DNA from: Apostichopus japonicus
Lineage: Eukaryota; Echinodermata; Holothuroidea; Aspidochirotida; Stichopodidae
Assembly: GCF_037975245.1 (NCBI RefSeq)
Contig: NC_092568.1
Coordinates: 4,477,001-4,541,000 of the forward strand
Direction of reading: 5' to 3'
DNA: 64,000 bases
Numbering within the stretch: the first letter of the stretch is position 1; every line of letters begins with the position of its first letter. The notes under the pieces were generated by a model, which was not told where the DNA came from, made no database searches, and was given only the letters and a program-made list of their open reading frames with translations. The translations under genes and the position numbers were made by a program. Of this stretch, positions 33,701 through 45,700 are shown piece by piece.

Positions 33701-36700
33701 TGTTAATTATTACTATTGTAAACTGTAAGTTTGATCCTCAAAGGTGAGTATATCCAGGAGGCAAATAGTTTTGAAATCATTTTGGTCATTTTAACTTTAA
33801 TTTTTGACCCAGTAATTTGATCCTAAGACACTAGTAGTCAAAGCCATCCACTAATTGTAGCTCATTATTTGTAAGATTCTTCAAATGGGGGGGAAGTCAT
33901 ATCCCCAAGAGTGGAAATATCATATCATAAAATGACATATCCCCAACACTGAAAATATCATATCATATCATAAAATGACATATCCCCAAGAGTGGAAATA
34001 TCATATCATAAAATGATATATCCCCAACAGTGAAAATATCATATTATAAAATGACATATCCCGACTTTGAAAATATCATCATAAAATGACATATTCCCAA
34101 CAGTGGAAATATCATATCATAAAATGACATATCCCCAACAGTGAAAATATCATATCATAAAATGACATATCCCCAACAGTGAAAATATCATATCATATCA
34201 TAAAATGACATATCCCCAACAGTGAAAATATCATATCATATCATAAAAATGACATATACCCGACTTTGAAAATAATAGTTTTTAATTGCTAAGAGTACTA
34301 GGCATCCCTATGCATTTTGATTTCTATGATATGTTGAAGTCTCGTTTATAGGTTGTGATTGCAGATTCCTCTTTTGAATAAACTTGTTGTCACTTCCTAC
34401 TGATGTATTCATTCTTTCTTTAATTAGTTGAATATTCAAATGAGCATTGAATCTAATTTGCATGTGCAGATGGTGACCATTGTGGATCCACATATCAAGC
34501 AAGACAATGGATACCATTTATACAAGGAAGCCAAAGATCAGGATTACTTTATAAGAAATAAAGACAACAATGAGTTTCAAGGATGGTGCTGGCCAGGTAC
34601 AAACAACAAAAGAAAACAAAACCCTTGCTAACCTCTTTACTTTTTGCCTCCACTATTAACCCATCTCAGTTTCCTGACCATCCTTGACATGGTTATGCCA
34701 GGTATGATACATATATGTTAAAATGCAGCTTCCTCCCTCACTGTGGATTGATTATCAAAATTAGGTATCAAAATTTTTATTTTTATTTTTATTCACAACT
34801 TGGAAGATACTTTCCAATGTCTCATAGTGAGTTTTCTTCTTTCAGAAATAATGAAAAAGAAAAGAAGAAATGTTGGTACAGAGGTCTGAAAGAAAATGTT
34901 TGCTTCACTCTTCACTTGTCTGTTTCGGCATAATTATTGGCTGTGATAATTTATGAATATTCACGAGTATGCTAATGTGATGTTAACATGTTTACATCAA
35001 GGGATTTTATTTTGTAAAAAGCAAAAGTACAGAATATTGTCATTCTAAGATGTTTCATACCTGGCGTAATCATGTTTTTTTTTGTGGCCCTTTTATACTT
35101 TGCCCTTTTTTCATAATTTCATCACCTTTTTTTACTTTCTCCTTCTGATATCTATTTTGATACTTTTCCAATTTTTCCAATAATGCTGCCCTTAAATAGT
35201 TAGTTGCAACGCTGGATCCACATCTGAAAAGATGTAAGAAATATACACTGTACAGAGAGGCCAGAAGTAATGGCTTCTTTGTGCAGAATAGCGCAGACAA
35301 AGAGTATACTGGTTGGTGTTGGCCAGGTGAGTAGGTAGTTTACCAAAGACATATATACTAGTAGAATGGAGCACGTCCATCTCAGAACCACCTGGCAGCC
35401 ATGTCGTGTAGAGTGTCTTGATAAAATCTCCTCTCAAATCTACACACTATGGACCAAATTTGGTATCCTTGCTGACTTTTGCTTTACTTTGGGAAACAAT
35501 AGTACATTCACAGAAGTTCACAACTAGTTTCTTCGGTTCCATATTAATTTAAGGCAGAACATTTTGATAATAGTTTCATTGAAAAAGTCAAACAAACCCT
35601 CAAATTTCAAAGATACAGGAATTGTCGACTGTTACATTTTACCATTTATTTTTGTTTGTGAATCCAGTTTCCTTTTACCTCAATTATCTCAATGGAAATG
35701 AAGGAGACCTTGACATCCTATGAACAAAAGCCATGCTTTATTCGGGCCTTCCTGACCTCCACGAGGTGCTTATTTCAAGCCTTGTGTATTTGTAGTAATG
35801 AGAAGTTCATTTCAACCATTAAACCATTCAGTTACAAGATGTTAAGTCCAGTTCAATAGTTGTATATTTTCTAGCAAAAAGAGAGTTGAACTTCCTGTGA
35901 ATCGTTCATGAACTATTTAATGATATCCTACCTTTGTCAGACTGGCAAGGTTGAATTCCCTTAAAGGCTAGAATAAACTTTACAACCATGACTGCTTCTG
36001 AGTGATGGTCTATCTAACAGACTAGAACATATGTCCTTGTGATTGTGGTCTGGTGTGTACAGTAGCTTGCATTGCAGTGAAGTAGAATAGAAAAAAAAAA
36101 GAAAAATTATTTTGAACAAATTCATATCTGACATTGGGAAATATTAATATATGCAAATTGCTATGGCTTTCAAAAGCACCCTTTTTAAAAAAAAATCACT
36201 CTTTTAATAACATCTTACTTCTGGCTCTTCTTATCATGCTCTTCTGCAAAAACAGTAAATTTCAAAATCTTGTGTTTTTTTGTAAAACCATATCCTAAAT
36301 TTTCATTTCAGTATTCCAAATCTCTCTTCTTTCTTTCAATCTTCAAATTGGCACATCTTTTATCTTATTGCACTGATTAGATACTGGTAACATTTACATG
36401 CTCTGTGAAGATTGTGAAATGTCTGATCTCTTCTCTATATTACTATTACATATATGTGATTGGGTTCACTACATGGTAAATAATGCTCCATGGCACAGCT
36501 TTTGCCTTCAACTCACTCAATAAAACAAAATCCACCCTTTGTTGATCTTTAAATATTCAATGCGTTATAGCACCTTTGGAATTTCACATGAGATTTAATT
36601 TTCTCAAATTTATGATTTCACTAATCGTATCAGTAAACATTCAAGCTTCTTTATGATTAAAACTTTTCCATAAGTGAACACCTGTTTTTCTCTTGCATAA

Positions 36701-39700
36701 GTTATTGTTTTGAACCCTCTTAGTCGGAGACGGTTAGAATTATGTGTAGTAATAGTGTTTAGTGTATGCAACAGTGTTGTAGCTGCTCTATAGGGTCTTG
36801 CCAATGTTTAGTTATTCTATAGAAATTGAAGTGAAATGTGTACTGTAGTATTTTGTGATATTTATGTCAAAAGTTTTGGATATTTTTGTAAAAGAAATAA
36901 CTTAACTTATTTTCAATATTATTTAACAAGTTTACTCTCTGTTCAAGAATCTTTGATAATTAGTGATTGATATGCAAACAAAATGGAAATCCTTTTTTTT
37001 TTGTATTGGCAACCGTAGTTTTGTATCATATTCTTGGCTTACTCTATGTTCGAATTTGCTAGTGGGTGTTTGTTGGGCTAAACAGAAAACTGTGAAACCC
37101 ATTATTCGTGTAGTAGTTGGATTGCTGTGAAAATTCCAATCAGTCTTATGTACCCTGACCAGATTTCAAAGAACTTCCAAGTTTAGGGCTGTGAAAGGTC
37201 TCCCTTTACATGCATTACATTTTTCAAAACTTTTAGACAATGCTCGCAAATCTAACTGACGGTGATACCTCGAAAGAATGTAACAGGACTTTGACAAGAG
37301 TTATATCAGCTACTCATGATAATCTCACTGGGCCATTACTGGTGGTTATATCAGCTATAATCTCACCGGGCCATTACCGGCGGTTACATCAGCTATAATC
37401 TCACTAGGCCATTACTGGTTGTTATATCAGCTACTCATTATAGTCTCACCGGGCCATTACCGGCGGCTATATCAGCTACTCATTATATCACCGGGCCATT
37501 ACTGGTGGTTATAGCAGCTACTCGTCACCGGGCCATTACCGGCTGTTATATTACCTCACCGAGCCATTACTGGTGGTTATATCAGCTACTCATATTCTCA
37601 CTGGACCATTACCTGCGATTATATTTGCGACAACAGTTTTTTTCTTGTGGATTTTACTGTTTAATGATAAGTTTTCACAACTGTACATTTTGATAATAGT
37701 TCAGCATCAGATGCCAGGTGGACATTCACAAAGTTTTCTCATAGTTGATTGTCATTTTATCAGTTGAAAGCCATGCTTTATATTAATGAGACAATGTCTT
37801 TGTTGTATTCCCCCCCCCTGCCCCCTCTTTCCCTAAACACAGGGTCATCTAGCTATCCAGACTTCACCAGGGAGGATGTACGTGCCTGGTGGGCCAGCAA
37901 AATGTCCCCAGAGCTGTACGAGGGTTCCACTCACAATCTCTTCACCTGGAATGACATGAACGAGCCCTCAGTCTTCAATGGTCCTGAGGTCACCATGCAC
38001 AAAGATGCCAAACACGCTGGAGGATGGGAGCACAGAGATGTTCATAATATCTATGGTTTTTATGTGGTGAGTGTGTGGAGGTGGATAGAAGAGTTGAGCC
38101 TTCTATTAATAAAGTAGCTGGTTGTCTTCTAACATCATGTTCCAACTCCCACTTCAGGGGTTTGTTCAAATTACTTGTGAATTCATATTAAAAGACTGGA
38201 GTTTTTCTGCCCTCTTCGCAATGATGCAGTTATTCACCGTGAGAGTCTTGTCACATATTCAGCCTGATTCCTGTATGCAAAGAAGCTTTAGGCTTGGTAT
38301 ATTTGGCATAAAAGATTAAAAGGTTTAGTCAAAGTACTGATATTGGTTTTGGAAAAATGGGAAACAGGAAAACAACTTCATCAAGACTTTAAACATCCTT
38401 TGTCACATTCATGCAAGATACAGATTCTGTTCAAGATTTATGGATGATGGGAAATATTTTGCTCAGAATGCAACCATCTTCTTCATAATATTTTGATTCC
38501 AAAGTTGCTGTATTTGTGATATAACATTTCCCTTGTTGACCAAATGTAACTTAACGACGATTTACCATCACCTGGTTAATAGCGATACTTCAAGGATAAG
38601 ATGTCAACCTATGAATTGCTTCAGATCTGAGCAAAGCAAGTGGTCAAAATAAAACAAAACTGTTTGCAAACTGCTTATCCACTGAAGAGCTTGTGTAAGA
38701 GAATGTGTAAAAGTAAGAAGGCCTGATGTTTCGATCCTAGCAGGATCTTCTTCAGAGGCTTGTCATTCAGCCTCTGCAGAAAATCCTGCTAGGATTGAAA
38801 CGTCAGGCCCTCTGACTTAACACAAAGCAGGTGGTGACAGCATGGTGCCATCATTTCAAGCAGTTTATCACAGAAACCAAAGTTTCTTTCTCATGTTTGT
38901 TCACAAGGAGGGTAAATTTGTATTAATCAATCTGTTTTTCCTTTCCATTTCAGCACAGAGCAACAGCTGAAGGGCAGATTGCCCGAACGGATGGCCGTGA
39001 GAGACCATTTGTCCTATCTAGAGCATTCTTTGCCGGCTCACAACGTTATGGTAAGTGGACAATAACACCAAGTGAGTGTGAATCAAATATACAACGTCCT
39101 AGTGTTTACTCAGCAGTTGCTTGCTGTGGGGAATCACATTGTGTCGTAAAACACTGTTTTGTCTTGTCGTCCTCGTAGGTGCCATCTGGACGGGTGATAA
39201 TGCTGCAGAATGGTCACACCTGAAGGCATCCTTGCCAATGTGTCTTAGCATCAGTATCGCGGGAATACCTTTTATCGGTGGTAAGTGGTTTTGGTTTCTT
39301 TCTGATTAATATGAATCTTGTGTTCCTTTGAGTCTTTACTTTGATCCTGTTTTACTGTTTTTCACAGAATAGGTCTGGTGGGTTTAAAGTAGATGTGCAA
39401 GTAGAGCTACTATACAGTAGACCATAGTTTTATAATAAAAATGATAATTATTATTTTTATCGTAAGTTTTATATGTCTGCTTTATAATAATATACAAACT
39501 TTCATGTTGACCTGCAATACACCAGACCTCCATTAGCACATATGAATCTGATAGATACCTGTCGGCCATCAATTCCATCCATGGTGACCTGCGCAGCTCC
39601 TTTTATTGTGATTATCACACCTTGCTTTGCTATTCTCCTTATCGAGGGGTTACTCTAGGACATACTGTTACCCTGTCCATACCTAAACTTAAAGCAACTT

Positions 39701-42700
39701 TGTCTCTATTCTTAAGTTGTTACTATGTCATCTGCATTCCATGAAAGCAAACGATCCCTGTTTCTCAATGTTAGTTGTTGATCCTCCTTTCAGCTGACGT
39801 AGGAGGCTTTTTCAAGAACCCGGATACAGAACTTTTAACGAGATGGTATCAAGTAAGTAACAGTTAGAGTAGGCTACATTTAATTATTAATGATAATTAA
39901 TTAATTATTAGTATTAATTATTCACTTTGTGTGCTTTTATATGGACTATTTTTTCAGGTGCTTGGTGAATTAGTACTAACTCCTACAACTGTAGTTAGCA
40001 TAGCATAATACCTGTATTATGATACCCAAACTCCTTTAATGTTGAATACATTTTGTAGTTCAAATTGTAATCTTTTCGGATAAAAGATTTTGCACATAGA
40101 TTTAAAAAAAAAAAACTTTTGAGGTGCAATGGAATCGGCGTTTGTCTTTGATATCAGTGGGCAAACCTCAATACTTTTGTCTTCTAAGATCTTCTGAGAG
40201 GGAGAACACTTAGCAATCTGCTTATCTACTGCAGAAAGTTAAATATGTACGTAAAGGTTAGAGGGCCTGACGTTTCGCTCCGAGCATGATATTCTTCAGA
40301 AGCTAACTCAGGCTTCTCCAGTTAGCCTCTGACATTTGTGGAAATATATTTGCCAGTTGGGATTAAATTAATTTGTTATTTTTTAAATGTTTTGATGTTA
40401 GCTGTTGTACTCCTGGTAGAATTCACCTGTATAACTGTCATGTGATTTTTGTTTGTTTCTCAGGCAGGAGCATATCAACCATTCTTCAGGGCACATGCTC
40501 ATCTTGATACTAAACGTAGGGAACCCTGGCTGTACCCAGAGGAAAACACAGCTGTGATTCGTACAGCCATCCGTAATAGATATGCCCTACTACCATACTG
40601 GTACACACTCTTCTACCAAGCTTCTCAAACTGGTGTCCCACCAATGAGGTAACAGACTCATTTTATTTTTGGGAGGGGGTGATGGGGGTGGGGAGGAGAG
40701 TACCAGTGGTTGTGCCTCTTCCACTTCTGTTGATTAATTTGGGATTTTGTAAGATTTGCACGTTCATCAAGGTTTTAATCTTGTGTGGACATAGGGCTGG
40801 AGGGGGTGGGGGGGGGGATGGAGGGAAGACATTGAGGGAGGGGTCTGTTGGATACTACCCATGTAGGATGCTACTAATCCAAATACTAATTCCTTTTGAG
40901 ACAGCTGACAGCAGACTGTATCCAATCACAACCTTCCTCTCGCCCGTCCTTTTTGCCAGCACACATACAAGCAGATATTTCCGTTAGTTTGTGATCTATT
41001 TACATGCAAGTCAATCTTACCACACAGAATTCAGTTGTCATTCTCACTTCACAACTTAAGGAAATCTTTGATAAAATGATGGGTCATATTTGAATTGAGT
41101 GTACCTTACTTTGTTTGTAGAGACACACTAATTAATGATTTAGATTGTTAAACTTCAGATTCCAGTCATCGATCAGGTTTAAATTATGCAAGTCGTCTAT
41201 AGTGTTTCATGTATTAATTCATGGATTGAGATGCATATAATGATAAGTTTCAGGAAATTGCTTGATATGTAATGTTTTGAGATTATTAAAAATGAGATAC
41301 AGGTCATTGATCCGGCTTTGATTTATATCGTCTGCTGTGTTTCTATTCATAAATTGAGACGAGATGATGTTAATTTAAGTTTAATTATTTCATATTCTAA
41401 TCATATTTTCCCTCTTCCAATACAGACCTATGTGGGTGGAGTTTCCAGAAGACAGTAAAACATTTGCCATGGAGGATCAGTATATGATAGGTATGACAGT
41501 ATGAGTTAAATGTTAACATCATGTGAGAGGGGTGGAGTGAAGGGTGGGGAACAGTGACTTTACAGGGGGCGGGGTGGAAGCTGACAGTAAAACATTTGCC
41601 ATGGAGGATCAGTATATGATAGGTATGACAGTATGAGTTCCATGTTAACATCATTTGAGAGGGGTGGAGTGAAGGGTGGGGAACAGTGACTTTACAGGAG
41701 GGGAGGGTGGGAGCTGTCTGTGTTTGAAATCTTATGTTTTTAAACCATCCTTTATTTTATTCCTCATATAAAGGAACAATAAATAAACAAATAAACTGAC
41801 TAGGAAATTATAAAGATTTGAAGGAGACTTTATTGTTATAAATGTATTCACACTGGTGACCAGCTATGCGTATTAGGTATAAAAAGATTGCTTTACACAC
41901 TTCCCTATCCAGCCTCTAGCTGGTGGTACTTGGTGTTACTTCTTTCCGAGGGTACCGGTCAGAAACCATGGTACCCTGCAACCGCTATTACTGCGAATGT
42001 ATAACCAGAGAAAACAAACCAGTATCATTGATACAATCAAGAAAATTACTCGGAACAGTTTCAAGAGTTCAACAACGCAATTCAGTGATGTTTTCATATG
42101 TAATGAACAGAAAATACAGATGGCAAGTAACAGTAAAATTTTGGAAGATCAAACATCATTAGCTAGAATGGTATTTGAACCAATGACCCCAAGAATAAAA
42201 GTCCTGTGTTTTTTGTCTGGTTGGTAGACTAAATCTGTGATAGTTGTGGTTATATGCCTCATTATGCTAATTACTTTTGTAGTTCATGAATTATCATATT
42301 TCATAATCATTAAAATGTTTTTCACTTTCATAAATTAATCATGACTTTAATTTAATAATTACGACTATATCATTTGTTCTCTTCTTTATTCAAGGCTCAT
42401 CACTTTTGGTTCGACCAATCACCGATGCCGGAGCGACGTCTGTTTCCGTCTATCTGCCGGGACAAAACACAGTAAGTATGAGTGGTCTGGACAATTAACA
42501 TTCATTAGTACTGCACAGGGTTGGCAGTAAAGCTTAAAAGCCTGCTCACCCACCCAAAAAATTGGTCATTCACAAAGCCAATAAATCCAGGCTGGACCAA
42601 GGCTCTTAAAGGTACGAGGTTTAGGTATACCATTGTTGTGCAGTTATTACAAGATTTAAGGGTGAGTGTTTGGAGGAGATGCCATCTGGCTTGAAAAATC

Positions 42701-45700
42701 ATTGTCACAGTTTGCATTCAGTATTGTCATGTGGGTGCATCCATTAATGTCATCCTTTCTTGCCATGTAGGTGTTGCATGCCATTTGAAAAAAAAATAGT
42801 ACAGTTATTTGTTTGCATCCCATTTTGTTTGTTCATCTTGTCACTTTCTGCAACCCTTGTTTATACCATTTCTTGAATCATGGTATCTCAACAACATTTG
42901 CCCAACCATGTTGTGATCTATCAATATTTCTTTTCTCCTGTAAAACAAAAGTCTACTCAATTACATGGTTTGTTCTCTGTTACACATTCTGCCCTTTTTT
43001 ACATATTTCCTGTTCTGTTATATATTTCCTGTTCTGTTATATATTCCTGTTCAATTACATATTATGCATCGTAACATCAAGCTCTGCCAAAACAAATTTG
43101 AATGAAACTTTATAATAATAATGTAGCAGCTGTTACATGCATCACTGGGAATGTCAAATACCAAAGTTTACCTACTGTAATTCAATATTCTTGAATCAAG
43201 ACTAAATTCAAAACCAAGATATTGGAAACAGCAACTTGTGAAAACCAATTGTTCTTTATCGATGATCATTCTCTGAGACTCTGTCTCTGAGACTCAGAAT
43301 GTTTTCTGTTTGTTACCCATCTTTCACCGGCATCATCACTGCTAATGAGTAAGATAAAACAAATAGAAATTTTTAACAAACTGCTTAACTACTGCCAAAA
43401 AGCCTGTTTAGGTATTAAAACATAAAGTTTGAATGCCTGACTGGCAGAATCATCTTGCTTAGGTATTGAAACTTCAGGCCATCCGAACAACTGTAATTAC
43501 TTCCTGAAAACTAACTGGAACTATGCAGTAACTCCCCCCCCCCCACCCTCTGCAGTGACAGGAGTTGTATCTCACATTCCGTCTCTGTATTACACAATGC
43601 ATAGTACAGATTTCAAAGAGTGTGTATTGAGAAGCATTCAGCATCACCCCCATAGAGTTTCCGAGGCATAGGTAATAAAAAAATAAAACAATATATGGAG
43701 ATAGATTTGTACAAATAACTGAGGCTGATTGTGTCCTTCACTTCAGCTTCAAAATAGCCATTACATTTTACACACACACACACGCATGTTTGTATTACAT
43801 TCAGACCGAGGACCCCATTGTATTTTCCATTGTTCAAATCCACGTACCCTAACCTTAACAATACCCCATACAATAGAATTCTTCTGAGGACGTGGTGATT
43901 CTTTAGAAATCACAACCGAGGACCTGGAATTCTTTTGTTCAAGTCCTCTGTCAGAATACAAAACAAACGCATACACAGACACGCACACACACCACACACA
44001 CCACACAAAGATAGCAAACCGTAATCATGCCATCAAAGATATATTTGATCAGCCGCTGCTGGTCTTCCTTTTTTGTTTGAAATGGCTGTGTTTTTGTTTG
44101 CCTATTGCACCGTCTGTTTAAAGCATGCTTGCATCCATCAGCAACACATTTTCTTTTCCCTTAAATCAATGACCAGACCAGCATGGTGAGACACACAGTG
44201 GTGAAAGAGGAAACGGTGAGTGGATCTAGGGATCAAGCGTTTGCATGAGCAAGAGATTTAAATCGGGCACATGGAATTATGAGAAGTTGTACATTGTCCT
44301 TTTTACACATGCATTCCCTGAAAACCAAATTATGTAAGCAGAAAAATTTATCAGTTGTCTTTCTTCTTTCAATGTGGTTATTGGGAGAATGTTTTTGAGA
44401 TGGTTGTAACCAGAAAGCAACAGAGAAATGTGTCTTTAGCTTAGCCTGCCGACTAGCTACTGGCTGTAGCTCCCCAAAGGTACCTAAGAAATTGCTGTTT
44501 GAAGGACTTTGTGGTTTTATCTTCTGATATACAGTGAGAACATAGCAATCAACACTCAATAAACTGGTAGTTACCTTCTTCCATTGACCTTTACAAAACC
44601 ACTGAAATGCATGGAAATAAATAAAGAATGAAATCATGAAAAAAAACCCTGAAAGATTGAATATCATTTTTTCTCTGTGTGGTATTTTGCCCTTTCTAAT
44701 TTCATCAAGTTTTCTCTCTATCCCAATCCAGCGCTGGTACAGAATGGACACATTTGACAAGATGACAGGACCCACACAGGTGTCACTCTCTGTCTCCTTG
44801 ACAACGGTAAGACACTCCTAGCCAGCTAGAGGCTAGATACCTACCTACCGTACCGTACCTACCTACCTGGGAGAGAGCTTACTGTTGATAAATGATTCAG
44901 AAGACATTTAGAATGTTTTTTCTTCTTTCTGTTTTAAGTGAATAGTCTTTCGTACATACCAGACAGGGAATTTAACTACCACGAAAAAATTGTCGGTATA
45001 AATTCAGATGGCATTACTTAAATGATTACGTACTTATTTAGCAATGGCTCCTGCTATATTTATAATATTCCAGAGGATTAATCAAGTATTAGTTTGATGG
45101 GTTTGAATAAAGAATAATGCCAGAACTTTACAATTTTGACATATTCCACCGTCATGTCGCTGAACAGTTATGATGTGAAATAAGGTTCCATCTTGACTTT
45201 TAATTCTGTATTATATTATATTACATTTTATTGTATGATCCTATATTCATAAGATATCATACTGTAGTTAACCAATTAAATTGATAGCCTCAAAAATACT
45301 TGATCATATTTCAGAATAAATTAAAGTTCTTTTGAATTTGACAGTCACAACCAAATTTTTTTAATAGCAATTGAGTCAATTATGAAATCTTTGTAATACA
45401 AATCAAATGTTTGAAATTAGGAAATACTGGTATTGTTCCAAGGTTCAGAATCCACTGTTTGGAAATGTAACTCATTTCCAGAGATATTTTCACTTCATGG
45501 TTTAATTTAAAATCCTCTTGTTCACTATATTTACATTCATATTATCAATTTCTTTGTACTCATTTCAATATTTGCTCAATGTTCTACACCTCATCGGTTT
45601 TCTGTGTTTTTAAATGTCCATCCTACTAGGTGCCCGTGTTCCAGCGTGGTGGCAGTATACTTCCCACAAAGGAGAGAGTTCGGCGCTGCTCCAGTCTCGG

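Noticed and set aside
44233-44775. 180-codon minus-strand open frame
   Set aside because: It lies antisense across glucosidase exon 22 and its introns and shows no recognisable protein pattern.
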